Source of the DNA: an uncultured Eubacteriales bacterium
Lineage (GTDB): Bacteria > Bacillota > Clostridia > Christensenellales > Aristaeellaceae
NCBI GenBank assembly: GCA_902781945.1
Contig: CACZLE010000027.1
Location: 1-39,687, forward strand
Direction of reading: 5' to 3'
Length of the DNA stretch: 39,687 nucleotides
Shown in pieces: positions 1-7,922 of the stretch (position 1 is the first letter of the stretch; every line of letters begins with the position of its first letter). The position numbers and the translations under genes were made by a program. Under the pieces are notes generated by a model, which was given only the letters and a program-made list of their open reading frames with translations, was not told the DNA's origin and did no database searches.

Positions 1-105
1 AACCATGGTGATGGCGGCGGTCAGGGTGGTCTTGCCGTGGTCAACGTGGCCGATGGTGCCAATGTTTACGTGAGGCTTGGTGCGCTCAAACTTTTGCTTG
101 GCCAT
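1..105 (-). CDS. tuf: Elongation factor Tu, N-terminal fragment (window edge)
   Basis: EF-Tu delivers aminoacyl-tRNA to the ribosome as a GTP complex. Only the first 35 codons lie in the window; the gene runs off the left edge. The translation begins [20 protein letters not shown] and continues into the GHVDHGKT nucleotide-binding P-loop, which is diagnostic of EF-Tu. A very purine-rich ribosome site (GGAGGAGGAG) lies directly upstream of the ATG. The tRNA-Gly gene sits 58 bp upstream on the same strand with no clear terminator or promoter between them, so the two are probably co-transcribed (inference). The spacer holds two small hairpins, GCCGG/CCGGC and GTGT/ACAC. Confidence 0.97.
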   Translation of the reverse strand, partial: MAKQKFERTKPHVNIGTIGHVDHGKTTLTAAITMV

Positions 106-163
106 TGGAATCTCCTCCTCCGATGTGTTCAAAGACACTTTTGCTGCCGGTTGACCCGGCGAA

Positions 164-237
164 TGGAGCGGGTGATGGGAATCGAACCCACGTGGTCAGC
201 TTGGGAAGCTGAAGTTCTGCCATTGAACTACACCCGC
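164..237 (-). tRNA. tRNA-Gly (anticodon CCC)
   Basis: The minus strand folds as a full cloverleaf. The acceptor arm GCGGGTG pairs with CACCCGC, followed by discriminator T and an encoded CCA end. The anticodon arm TCAGC/GCTGA encloses the loop TTCCCAA, giving anticodon CCC, which reads GGG glycine codons. The T arm contains GGTTCGATTCC. Its length, 74 nt including CCA, is normal for bacterial tRNA-Gly. It lies between sigH and tuf and has its own consensus promoter upstream. Confidence 0.95.
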
Positions 238-242
238 GCGAC

Positions 243-268
243 GCGTTTGGCACATGATTACCAAACGC
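243..268 (-). repeat. Inverted repeat in the tRNA-Gly leader
   Basis: GCGTTTGG (243-250) and CCAAACGC (261-268) form a perfect 8-bp stem with a 10-nt loop. It lies between the promoter and the tRNA, at the predicted transcript 5' end. No T-run follows it on the minus strand, so it does not look like a terminator. A role as a 5' leader hairpin affecting precursor processing is inference. Confidence 0.5.
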
Positions 269-272
269 AATT

Positions 273-301
273 ATTTTACACGCTCTTGATAGAAATGTCA
301 A
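273..301 (-). promoter_or_regulatory. Sigma-A type promoter for tRNA-Gly (and probably tuf)
   Basis: On the minus strand, a perfect -35 TTGACA (296-301) and a -10 TAAAAT (273-278) are separated by exactly 17 bp. The start point is predicted near position 266, about 30 nt before the mature tRNA 5' end. No gene other than tRNA-Gly and tuf lies directly downstream. Confidence 0.75.
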
Positions 302-326
302 CTACCAATCGCATTTTTCCCCGGTA

Positions 327-974
327 TTACAGCTCCTCGTTGCGCTTTTCTTCCAGAAAATGGGTCAGCTTGCGCTTGACGCGCTGCAGGGCGTTGTCGA
401 TGGATTTGACATGGCGGCCCAGCATCTCGGCGATCTCCTGATAGCTTTTGCCGTCCAGGAAGGCGGAGAGCACCTGCTGCTCCAGATCGGAGAGCACCGT
501 GCCGATCTGCTCCTGGATATGGCTCATATCCTCCTGGCCGATGAAGAGCTCTTCGGGATTGGTCACCCGACCCTCGATCACGTCCAGCAGCGTGCGGTCC
601 GATTCCTCGCCGTAAAGCGGTTTGTTGAGGGAAACATAGCTGTTGAGGGGCACGTGCTTTTGCCGGGTGGCCGTTTTGATGGCGGTGATGATCTGCCGCT
701 TGACGCACAGTTCCGCAAAGGCCCGGAAGGAAGATTGCTTGTCGGGCTTGAAATCCCGGATGGATTTATAAAGCCCGATCATGCCTTCCTGCACGATGTC
801 CTCATGATCCGCGCCCACCAGAAAATAGCTGCGCGCCCGGCCCCGGACAAAATTCTTGTATTTGTCCAGCAGATATTCCAGCGCCTCGCCGTCCCCCTGC
901 TGCGCCAGAACCACGACGTCATCGTCGCTCATGGACAGGTATTTTTCATAGCGCTCGTCCAAAGTTTCAGACAT
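327..974 (-). CDS. sigH: RNA polymerase sporulation sigma factor SigH
   Basis: Sigma-H (Spo0H) directs RNA polymerase to early sporulation and transition-phase promoters. The 215-residue protein has the family's usual length. Region 2 includes the HEDIVQEGMIGLYKSIRDF core-binding and -10 recognition segment. Region 4 has a C-terminal helix-turn-helix (SYQEIAEMLGRHVKSIDNAL). The ATG is preceded by GGGAG at good spacing. It lies 18 bp after rlmB and is the last gene of the mrnC-thyX-rlmB-sigH run, an order known from Bacillus and Clostridia. No terminator with a T-run is visible between sigH and tRNA-Gly. Confidence 0.96.
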   Translation of the reverse strand: MSETLDERYEKYLSMSDDDVVVLAQQGDGEALEYLLDKYKNFVRGRARSYFLVGADHEDIVQEGMIGLYKSIRDFKPDKQSSFRAFAELCVKRQIITAIKTATRQKHVPLNSYVSLNKPLYGEESDRTLLDVIEGRVTNPEELFIGQEDMSHIQEQIGTVLSDLEQQVLSAFLDGKSYQEIAEMLGRHVKSIDNALQRVKRKLTHFLEEKRNEEL

Positions 975-992
975 GGTTTGCTCCCGGCTGCT

Positions 993-2006
993 TTATTCGC
1001 GGGCGGCAGCCGCCGCGTACATCAGGATGCCCGCCGCCACGGAGGCGTTGAGGGATTCCATGGCGGGATTCTTCATGGTGATAGAGACCACGTGGTCGCA
1101 TTGCTCCAGCACCAGGCGGCTGATGCCGTCGCCTTCGGAGCCGATCACAAGAGCACAGGGGCCGGAGAAATCCACCTGGCGGAAGTTTTCCCCTTCCGCG
1201 TCCGCCCCATACAGCCAGATACCCAGGGTCTTGAGCTTTTTGATCTCATTGGTCAGGTTGGTCACCCGGGCCACCTTGATATGCTCGATACCGCCAGCGG
1301 AAGCCTTGACAGCGGCGGGCGTCAGACCCACCGCCCGGCGTTCGGGCACGATGACGCCATGGGCGCCCACGGCGGCGGCGGTGCGGATCACCGCGCCCAG
1401 GTTATGGGGATCGGTGACGCCGTCCAGGATGATCAGGAAAGGAGCTTCGCCCCGCTCTTTGGCCACAGCCAGCATATCGTCCACGTCGGCATACTGATAG
1501 GCCGAGGCGAAGGCGATCATGCCCTGGTGGTTTTTGGCCAGCTCGTCCAGGCGTATGCGCTCCACCATCTGCACGGGCACATGGGCCTCATGTGCCATGG
1601 CCACGATCTGCTGAGCGGTGCCGGACAGATCGCCCTTGGCCACCAGCAGCTTTTCGATATCTCTGCCGGATTTCAGCGCCTCCCGGATGGGATTGCGTCC
1701 GGTCAGCAGGTTTTCCATCGCTTCTTCCTCACGGGGCGGAGGAACGGGAGCGGGCCGGGGCGCAGGCTTGCGCTCCATAGGAGGCCGCGCGGGACGGCGC
1801 TCCTCCTTGCGCGCGGGCTTCTCCTGATAATTTCTGCCGTGATACCCGCCCCGGGCGTCCTTCTGATAGCCGTCCATGACGGGCTTCCCCTTGCCGCGGC
1901 CCTTATAGCCGCGGTATTCGGTGCCCTCGTTGGGTTTGCGGGCATCCTCCCGCAGATGATCCTGCTTGGTCATGCGCTTCTTTTTATAATCGTCAAAGTA
2001 TGGCAT
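993..2006 (-). CDS. rlmB: 23S rRNA (guanosine-2'-O)-methyltransferase RlmB, with a long basic N-terminal extension
   Basis: A SpoU/TrmH-family (SPOUT) methyltransferase that by homology modifies a guanosine in the 23S rRNA peptidyl-transferase region using S-adenosylmethionine. The family motifs are present: NLGAVIRTAAAVGAHGVI, VIGSEGDGISRL and the C-terminal knot segment MKNPAMESLNASVAAGIL. The usual protein core starts near MENLLTGRNPI, at about residue 96. Before it is a segment of about 95 residues rich in Lys, Arg, Gly and Pro, with no predicted fold and no similarity I recognise. The chosen start has an AGAGGATC ribosome site, so the extension appears to be translated; a later start inside the gene cannot be fully excluded. 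Confidence 0.92.
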   Translation of the reverse strand: MPYFDDYKKKRMTKQDHLREDARKPNEGTEYRGYKGRGKGKPVMDGYQKDARGGYHGRNYQEKPARKEERRPARPPMERKPAPRPAPVPPPREEEAMENLLTGRNPIREALKSGRDIEKLLVAKGDLSGTAQQIVAMAHEAHVPVQMVERIRLDELAKNHQGMIAFASAYQYADVDDMLAVAKERGEAPFLIILDGVTDPHNLGAVIRTAAAVGAHGVIVPERRAVGLTPAAVKASAGGIEHIKVARVTNLTNEIKKLKTLGIWLYGADAEGENFRQVDFSGPCALVIGSEGDGISRLVLEQCDHVVSITMKNPAMESLNASVAAGILMYAAAAARE

Positions 2007-2021
2007 TTTGATCCTCTTTTA

Positions 2022-2744
2022 TCAAAGATTTTTATATTTTTCGCGGATTTCCTGCATTTTTCCGCAGGATTTATCTCCCTCGGGGCACTTGCCGCGCACG
2101 CAGCCGGGCCCGGCGTTGGCGAACAGCACGGGAGCGGCTTGCTTGCACAGGCGCAGCATTTCTTCCGCCAGACCGCGGATTTCCCATTGCGCGCGCATAC
2201 AGCAGCGCAGTTCAAAGAAATGCATCAGCTCCCGCACGTTCATGGTGACGATCAGACGGGTCTCACAAGCGTTGGGCAGCACAAAACGGGCGTCTTCATT
2301 GCTCTTTTCTCCCTTTGCTCCCAATTGCTGCTGCCATTCCACATACCAGGCCTGCATCTGATCCATCTGCGCCTGATAGCGGGCCACGGCCTCCTCCCCC
2401 AGCGCCTTGATGGCCGGAGGAATGATATAGGAAAATGTCTCCGCCAGGGACACATAGCGCTGGCTCTGGACGCTGAAGGAAGCGATGCGATGGCGGGTCA
2501 GCTGAGCCAGCAGCACCCGGCTGACGCCCTCCACGGCAAAGGTGAAGGTGGCGTGCTCCAGCACGGACAGATGACCCGATTCCATGATCTTTTCCAGGAA
2601 AGCGCTCTGATCCTGGGCGGAGATCTTTTCCCGCAGCGCGGCTACGTCCGCCTTGGCGTAGCACAGCTTGGCGCCCAGCGCGCACACCTGCTCCGGCAGG
2701 GGCGTGTGGGCGATCAATTCAACATGCAGATTCTTTTCCGGCAT
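2022..2744 (-). CDS. thyX: FAD-dependent thymidylate synthase ThyX
   Basis: ThyX makes dTMP from dUMP using methylenetetrahydrofolate and reduced flavin. The signature RHR(x5)S is present: R84-H85-R86, within LTRHRIASFSVQSQRY. The 240-residue length fits the family. The C-terminus carries a cysteine-rich stretch (CVRGKCPEGDKSCGK) that I recall from clostridial ThyX proteins and that could bind metal (inference). The ribosome site AAGGAG lies inside the last codons of mrnC, so translation of the two genes is probably coupled. Confidence 0.96.
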   Translation of the reverse strand: MPEKNLHVELIAHTPLPEQVCALGAKLCYAKADVAALREKISAQDQSAFLEKIMESGHLSVLEHATFTFAVEGVSRVLLAQLTRHRIASFSVQSQRYVSLAETFSYIIPPAIKALGEEAVARYQAQMDQMQAWYVEWQQQLGAKGEKSNEDARFVLPNACETRLIVTMNVRELMHFFELRCCMRAQWEIRGLAEEMLRLCKQAAPVLFANAGPGCVRGKCPEGDKSCGKMQEIREKYKNL

Positions 2745-2747
2745 GGT

Positions 2748-3137
2748 TTACTCCTTGACGCGGCTTAATTGAAATAAGGTCTGCGCCCTGCGCATCTGTC
2801 CCGTAAGATACAGGTAGCCCATCAACGCCTCGAAGGCGGTGGCCTTCATATATTCTTCCCGGGAAGCCGCCTGCGGGATGCTGTGTCCTGGATGGCTGTT
2901 GCGGGCGCGCTTGACGATATCCGCTTCATCCTCTGTCAGCAGATGCTGAATGGCGTCCAGCATGGTCGCCTGGGAGACGGCGTTGACGGTGCCGGTGGCC
3001 CGGGCATGCATCTCTTTGATGGAAGCGGAGGAAAACATCAGCTCCGTGCGCACCAGCAGATCGCAGATGGTATCCCCGATGAAGGCCAATCGCAGGGCGG
3101 GCAGCTGATAGGCCGCCTGTTTATCCATCAGCGGCAT
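2748..3137 (-). CDS. mrnC: Mini-ribonuclease III (23S rRNA 3' end maturation)
   Basis: Mini-III is an RNase III catalytic domain without the double-stranded RNA-binding domain; in Bacillus it matures 23S rRNA. The 129-residue length is typical. LAFIGDTICDLLVRTEL carries the catalytic Asp region, and KATAFEALMGYLYLTGQ carries the conserved E-A-x-x-G-Y-L helix. The gene starts 1 bp after the upstream AraC gene ends. Its ribosome site is weak (AAAGTGAT), which suggests coupling to that gene. A second possible start is the Met four codons in. Confidence 0.93.
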   Translation of the reverse strand: MPLMDKQAAYQLPALRLAFIGDTICDLLVRTELMFSSASIKEMHARATGTVNAVSQATMLDAIQHLLTEDEADIVKRARNSHPGHSIPQAASREEYMKATAFEALMGYLYLTGQMRRAQTLFQLSRVKE

Positions 3138-3138
3138 A

Positions 3139-4014
3139 TCACTTTTGAGCGGTCTTGCTGTAAGCAGACGGGCTCATGCCCACGATGTTCTTGAAGGTCT
3201 TGGAGAAGTGGTAGGGATCGCTCATGCCCACTTCGATGCCCGCCTGACGGACGGTGGAGCCGTTTTTGAGCAGGGTCTTGGCCCGCTCCATCTTGCAGAA
3301 CAGCTGGTAGCTCTGGGGCGGCATGCCCACCTCGGATACGAAGCGCTTTCGGAAGGTCTCCACAGGCATGCGGCTGATGGAAGCCATTTCCGCCAGGGAA
3401 AAGCTGTCGCGGTACTGATTCTTGCGCATGGCGTCCACCACCCGGGCGATCTCATGGGACAGCACGGCATCCATGGCCACGGGCTGGCCGGAATGGGAGG
3501 CCAGCATGGCCCATAAAAGCTGCTGCAGCTGGGCGCTGGAGGCGTCCTGGGCAGCGGAAATGCGCACCACGGCCTGCACGATATGGCGGCTGAGGGTCAA
3601 TTGGGAAGGCAAAGCGCCCTGCTTCATCACGCGATGGGGCAGCGCGCCCATGCGCTGCAGGAAGCTGTTGCTCAGTACGCCATCCACCGTCATCCATAGT
3701 ACGCGGGCTTCCTGGGTGGCGGTCACGGTGACGCCATGGGTGCCCGGCGGCAGCATGCAGCAATCGCCGCCATGCAGAGAATAAGAAACATCGTCGTTTT
3801 CCAGCTGCACCAGGCCGTTTTCCACGGCGAACCACAGCCAGCGGGAGGTATCGCTCATATGATACAGTCCCAGCGGAAGCATGGCGGAGCCGGCGGAACC
3901 GATCCATACGCCGCTGGCGCGGGCCAGCTCGTCCGGGGCGTGGTTGCCTTCCACATAAAGCGGCTGATTGGCTTCGTCTTCAAGGGCCGGGATCAAAAGC
4001 ATAGACTTGGACAT
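3139..4014 (-). CDS. AraC-family transcriptional regulator (cupin sensor + HTH)
   Basis: A 291-residue regulator. The N-terminal half (about 20-150) looks like the cupin-type AraC ligand domain, with GGDCCMLPPGTHGVTV as a typical beta-barrel segment. The C-terminal 100 residues form the double helix-turn-helix: FSLAEMASISRMPVETFRKR, then the AGIEVGMSDPYHFSKTFKN signature. The ATG has an AGGAGG-like site upstream and its own consensus promoter. It is the first gene before mrnC, a position where cysS is common in related genomes (recalled, not checked). The ligand is unknown; the target could be itself or the divergent gene at 4250. Confidence 0.88.
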   Translation of the reverse strand: MSKSMLLIPALEDEANQPLYVEGNHAPDELARASGVWIGSAGSAMLPLGLYHMSDTSRWLWFAVENGLVQLENDDVSYSLHGGDCCMLPPGTHGVTVTATQEARVLWMTVDGVLSNSFLQRMGALPHRVMKQGALPSQLTLSRHIVQAVVRISAAQDASSAQLQQLLWAMLASHSGQPVAMDAVLSHEIARVVDAMRKNQYRDSFSLAEMASISRMPVETFRKRFVSEVGMPPQSYQLFCKMERAKTLLKNGSTVRQAGIEVGMSDPYHFSKTFKNIVGMSPSAYSKTAQK

Positions 4015-4052
4015 ACATCATCCTCCATTCGGGGTAACACTTACAAATATAT

Positions 4053-4081
4053 ATTTTACATCCCAAATTTGCCATTGTCAA
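4053..4081 (-). promoter_or_regulatory. Sigma-A type promoter for the AraC-mrnC-thyX-rlmB-sigH operon
   Basis: On the minus strand, a perfect TTGACA (4076-4081), a 17-bp spacer and TAAAAT (4053-4058). It lies about 40 bp before the AraC start codon and is the only strong promoter seen for this operon. The rest of the 235-bp intergenic region holds only the divergent promoter. Confidence 0.7.
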
Positions 4082-4186
4082 TATCGGAACGGATTTTTAC
4101 ATGTAAATTTTATGGTTTTTCAATATATGGTGGTCAAAAACAGAAAAATCCGGCTGCCGTCCACAAGAAAAGTTGCAAACTGAACA

Positions 4187-4215
4187 TGGACAAAAATTGT
4201 CGTTTATGGTATGAT
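4187..4215 (+). promoter_or_regulatory. Extended -10 promoter for the core plus-strand operon
   Basis: TGGACA (4187-4192), a 17-bp spacer, then TATGAT (4210-4215) with the extended TGn element directly before it (TGGTATGAT). It lies 35 bp before the GTG start at 4250. It is divergent from the AraC promoter in the same intergenic region. Confidence 0.7.
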
Positions 4216-4249
4216 AGCAAATTGAAGTATTATGCTTGGAGGATGACCC

Positions 4250-6100
4250 GTGAAAGTATTCTCGGCCGACCGTCTTGAAAAGCTGCTTGACACCGTGCTC
4301 AAGCCCTCGCGGTATACCGGCGGCGAAATGAACGCCGTCGTCAAGCCCTTTGATCAGGCGGAAGTGACCTTTGCTTTTTGTTTTCCCGATTCCTATGAGG
4401 TGGGCATGTCCCATCTGGGCATCAAGATCCTCTATGATATCATCAATCGCCAGCCCTGGGCGCTGTGCGAGCGGTCCTTCATGCCCTGGCCCGATATGGC
4501 GGACGCCATGCGCAGGGAAGAATTGCCGCTTTTTTCCATCGAATCCCGCACGCCGCTGGATCGTTTTGATATCGTCGGCTTCACCCTGCAATATGAAATG
4601 AGCTACACCAACGTGCTGGAGATGCTGGACCTGGCCGGAATCCCCCTGTATTCCCGGGATCGTCAGGACGGCCCCATCATCATGGCGGGCGGTCCCTGCG
4701 CCTACAATCCCGAGCCCTTGGCCCCCTTTGTGGACGTGTTCCAGATCGGCGACGGCGAGGAAATGATGGTGGAGGCCATTGCCTGCGTGCGCAAGTGCAA
4801 AAAGGCGGGACTTTCCCGCCTGGATACCCTGCGGGCGCTGGCCGGGATCGAAGGTATCTATGTTCCCGCTTTCTATCAGGTAAGCTATAACGACGACGGC
4901 ACCCTCGCGGACTTCTATCCCGTCGACGACGCGGCTCCCGCCATCGTGCGCAAGCGCATCGTGCGGGATCTGGACAGCGCCGCCTATCCCGAAGCCTTCG
5001 TGGTACCCTATACCGAAGCCATCCATGACCGCATCGTGCTGGAGATCATGCGCGGCTGCACCAAGGGCTGCCGGTTCTGCCAGGCGGGCATGCTCTATCG
5101 TCCCGTGCGCGAACGGAGCCTGGAAACCCTGCTAGCCCAGGCGGAAAAGCTGGAAAACGCCACGGGCTATGAGGAAATGTCCCTTTCCTCCCTGTCCAGC
5201 GGCGATTACACCCATTTGACGGAATTGGTCTGCGCGCTGACGGAGCGATACGCAGATCGCAAGATCAGCGTTTCCCTGCCCTCCATGCGCATTGACAGCT
5301 TTGTGAAGCAATCCCTGGAGGAAGCTCAGAAGGTGCGCAAATCCGGCCTGACCCTGGCCCCCGAGGCCGGCACCCAGCGCATGCGGGACGTGATCAACAA
5401 GGGCGTGACGGAGGAGGACCTGATCCGCGCCGTCACCGACGCCTTTGAAAGCGGCTGGAGCACGGTAAAGCTGTATTTCATGATCGGCCTGCCCACGGAG
5501 ACCGACGAGGACCTGCAGGGCATCGGCAATCTGGCCCGGGACGTGATCAACGCCTATTTCACCGTCCCCCGCAGCGTGCGCGCCAAGGGGCTGCGGGTCA
5601 CCTGCAGCGCGTCCACCTTTGTGCCCAAGCCCTTTACCCCCTTCCAATGGCAGGGGCAGGACGAACTGCCCACAATAAAAGAAAAGCAGGCCCGTTTGGG
5701 CGATATTCTGCACCAGGTGAAGGGCGTCAACTTCAATTGGCACGAACCGGAGCTGAGCATGCTGGAAGCCTGCTTCGCCCGGGGAGACCGACGCATGGCG
5801 GACGTGCTGTACGCCGCCTGGAAAAACGGCTGCCGCATGGACGGATGGACGGAATTCCTGAACTACGAGGGCTGGATGAAGGCCTTCCAGGATTGCAATG
5901 TGGATCCCGCGTTCTACGCCAACCGCGTCCGGGGTGAAAAAGAGCTGCTGCCCTGGGATTTCATCGACGCGGGCGTCACCAAGGCTTTCCTGTGGCGCGA
6001 ATGGCAAAAGGCCCAGCGGGCGGAGGTCACCCCCGATTGCCGCAAGGGCTGCCAGGGCTGCGGGCTCAAGCGCTTTGAGGGAGTGTGCGTGGATCGATGA
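4250..6100 (+). CDS. TIGR03960-family B12-binding-like radical SAM protein
   Basis: A 616-residue protein with an N-terminal cobalamin-binding-like Rossmann region (about 40-200). It is followed by a radical SAM barrel with the CxxxCxxC [4Fe-4S] motif, C270-C274-C277 (RGCTKGCRFCQAG). A cysteine-rich C-terminus follows (CRKGCQGCG). The family is widespread in Firmicutes and its substrate is not established; a role in RNA modification is often suspected from its gene neighbours. It starts at GTG with a strong GGAGG site (4238-4242) and a good promoter. It ends in an ATGA overlap with its TIGR03936 partner, with which it is fused in some genomes (recalled). It is the first gene of the core operon. 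Confidence 0.92.
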   Translation: MKVFSADRLEKLLDTVLKPSRYTGGEMNAVVKPFDQAEVTFAFCFPDSYEVGMSHLGIKILYDIINRQPWALCERSFMPWPDMADAMRREELPLFSIESRTPLDRFDIVGFTLQYEMSYTNVLEMLDLAGIPLYSRDRQDGPIIMAGGPCAYNPEPLAPFVDVFQIGDGEEMMVEAIACVRKCKKAGLSRLDTLRALAGIEGIYVPAFYQVSYNDDGTLADFYPVDDAAPAIVRKRIVRDLDSAAYPEAFVVPYTEAIHDRIVLEIMRGCTKGCRFCQAGMLYRPVRERSLETLLAQAEKLENATGYEEMSLSSLSSGDYTHLTELVCALTERYADRKISVSLPSMRIDSFVKQSLEEAQKVRKSGLTLAPEAGTQRMRDVINKGVTEEDLIRAVTDAFESGWSTVKLYFMIGLPTETDEDLQGIGNLARDVINAYFTVPRSVRAKGLRVTCSASTFVPKPFTPFQWQGQDELPTIKEKQARLGDILHQVKGVNFNWHEPELSMLEACFARGDRRMADVLYAAWKNGCRMDGWTEFLNYEGWMKAFQDCNVDPAFYANRVRGEKELLPWDFIDAGVTKAFLWREWQKAQRAEVTPDCRKGCQGCGLKRFEGVCVDR

Positions 6101-6756
6101 AAATGCTGGTTGTTTTTGAAAAGAAGGAACGGCTGCGCCACGTGGGGCATCTGGATCTGATGCGGGCCATGCAGCGGGCCCTGCGCCGCAGCGGCGTGCC
6201 CATCGCCTTTTCCCAGGGCTTCAACCCCCATCTGCTGGTCACCTTCGCCGCGCCGCTGTCCGTGGGCATGCCGGGTCTGCGCGAGGTGATGGAGGTTCCC
6301 CTGTCCGCTGAAATCAGCGAGGAAGAATTCAAGGAAAAACTCCGCGCCGCCCTGCCGCCGGAATTGCCCTGCGTGGCCGTGCGCGCGGTGGAGGATCGCC
6401 ATCCCGCGCCCATGGCGCAGCTTTTTGCCGCTGCGTACCGGGTCACCGTGCAGGAAAACGCGGCGGAGATCCTGGCCGCTATCCCCTCCCTGCTGGAAAA
6501 AGAAAGCGTCATGGCCATGAAAAGGACCAAGAGCGGGGACAAGCTGACGGATATCCGGCCCATGATCTACGAGATGAAGAAGGTCGACGGTCAGCGCTTC
6601 GATTGTGTGCTGGCCCTGTGCGAAGCCGCCACCTGCAAGGTGGAATTGCTGATGGATGCCCTGACGGCGGAATCCAAACTGGAAACCCGTCCCCGCTATC
6701 TGGCCGTGCGCACCCAGCTTCTGGGCAAGGATTTTACGCCCCTGGAGCTGTTATGA
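6097..6756 (+). CDS. TIGR03936-family radical-SAM-associated protein (DUF2344)
   Basis: A 219-residue protein with the DUF2344 opening (RLRHVGHLDLMRAMQRALRR, then SQGFNPH). It has no iron-sulfur cysteine motif of its own. It is nearly always next to, or fused with, the TIGR03960 radical SAM protein and is thought to act with it; the reaction is unknown. The start at 6097 is chosen because its ATG overlaps the upstream stop (ATGA); another Met codon two codons later is possible. It ends in a second ATGA overlap with rng, so all three genes should be translationally coupled. Confidence 0.9.
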   Translation: MKMLVVFEKKERLRHVGHLDLMRAMQRALRRSGVPIAFSQGFNPHLLVTFAAPLSVGMPGLREVMEVPLSAEISEEEFKEKLRAALPPELPCVAVRAVEDRHPAPMAQLFAAAYRVTVQENAAEILAAIPSLLEKESVMAMKRTKSGDKLTDIRPMIYEMKKVDGQRFDCVLALCEAATCKVELLMDALTAESKLETRPRYLAVRTQLLGKDFTPLELL

Positions 6757-7922
6757 GCACCCTTTTGATCGAGAAGGACGGCAGCGGCTTGCGTTTCGCC
6801 CTGATCCACCGGGATCGGCTTTATGCTTATCAGTCCGAGACCCGGGTGCAGGGCATCCGGGATGATCAGATCTTCCTCGGCGTTGTGGACCGCAACGTCA
6901 AGGGCATCAGCGGAGCCTTCGTGCGGCTGCCCGGCAAGGAATACGGCTTTCTGCCCTTTGCCGACGGCGAAAAATCCCTGCCCTCTGGTTCTCCCGTGGT
7001 GGTGCAGGTGAAGCGCCCGCCCACGGGAAATAAAAAAGCGCTGCTGTCCCGGGATATCGCCCTGCCGGGTGCTTCTGTGATCTATCTGCCCCTGGCCAAG
7101 GGCGTCCGCGTTTCCAACCGCTGTGAAGCGGAAGAAAAGCAGCAGCTCAAGGCCCTGGCGAAAACGCTGCCCCACGGCGAGGACGGCATGATTCTGCGTT
7201 CCGCCGCCCTGCATGCGGAAAAAGAGCAGATCAAAAACGAACTGGATCGTTTGCGCGGCGTTTGGCAGCAGATCCAAACAGCCGCCTCGCACAAATCAGA
7301 GCCCTGTCTGTTGTGGAGCGGAGAAAGCATGCTGACCCAGCTGCTGCGGGAGGAAGAAGGCCGTCTGGAATCCATTCTGACCAACGATCCCGCCGCGGTC
7401 CCGCCGGATTGCGCCGTCGAAATCAGGCAATGCGAGCATCCTTTCCTGCTGTACAATGTGGAGCGCAAGCTGGAAAAATCCCTGCGCCGCACGGTCCAGA
7501 TGAAAAGCGGCGCCAATCTGGTGATTGATCCCTGCGAGGCCATGACGGTGATCGACGTCAACAGCGCCATGGCGGCAGGCGGCCAAAACATCAGCCAGAC
7601 CGCCCTGAAAATCAATCGGGAAGCCGCCTGGGAGGTGGCGAGGCTGCTCCGCCTGCGGTCCATCGGCGGCATGATCCTGGTGGATTTCATCGATATGCCC
7701 ACCGACGCGGACCGCGAGATCATTCTATATGAAATGCGCGCCGCCCTGGCAGAGGACCCCATCAAGAGCACTGTGCACGATTTTACCGCCCTGGGGCTCC
7801 TGGAGATCACCCGGCATCGTGTGCGGGAGCCTTTCCCGGCCTTGCCCGATTTGCCCTGTCCCCATTGCGGCGGGACGGGCGCGGCCATTTTCCCTTATGA
7901 GGAGGACGCGGAAGATGCGTGA
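6753..7922 (+). CDS. rng: Ribonuclease G/E
   Basis: A single-strand-specific endoribonuclease of the RNase E/G family, acting in rRNA 5' maturation and mRNA decay. The 389-residue protein has an N-terminal S1-like RNA-binding region (about 30-120). The catalytic DNase I-like region has two metal-binding aspartates, D268 in VIDVNS and D311 in LVDFIDM, 43 residues apart as in E. coli RNase E. A Zn-link-like CPHCGGTG lies at the end. It is somewhat shorter than E. coli RNase G. Translation starts in an ATGA overlap with the upstream gene, and its stop overlaps the miaB start by 8 bp. The rplU-prp-rpmA genes that I recall often following rng in Firmicutes are not here. Confidence 0.93.
   Translation: MSTLLIEKDGSGLRFALIHRDRLYAYQSETRVQGIRDDQIFLGVVDRNVKGISGAFVRLPGKEYGFLPFADGEKSLPSGSPVVVQVKRPPTGNKKALLSRDIALPGASVIYLPLAKGVRVSNRCEAEEKQQLKALAKTLPHGEDGMILRSAALHAEKEQIKNELDRLRGVWQQIQTAASHKSEPCLLWSGESMLTQLLREEEGRLESILTNDPAAVPPDCAVEIRQCEHPFLLYNVERKLEKSLRRTVQMKSGANLVIDPCEAMTVIDVNSAMAAGGQNISQTALKINREAAWEVARLLRLRSIGGMILVDFIDMPTDADREIILYEMRAALAEDPIKSTVHDFTALGLLEITRHRVREPFPALPDLPCPHCGGTGAAIFPYEEDAEDA

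Noticed and set aside
360..2768. An 802-codon open frame on the plus strand across sigH, rlmB and thyX
   Set aside because: It lies antisense to three recognised genes, has no protein family features, and is a by-product of high-GC coding on the opposite strand.
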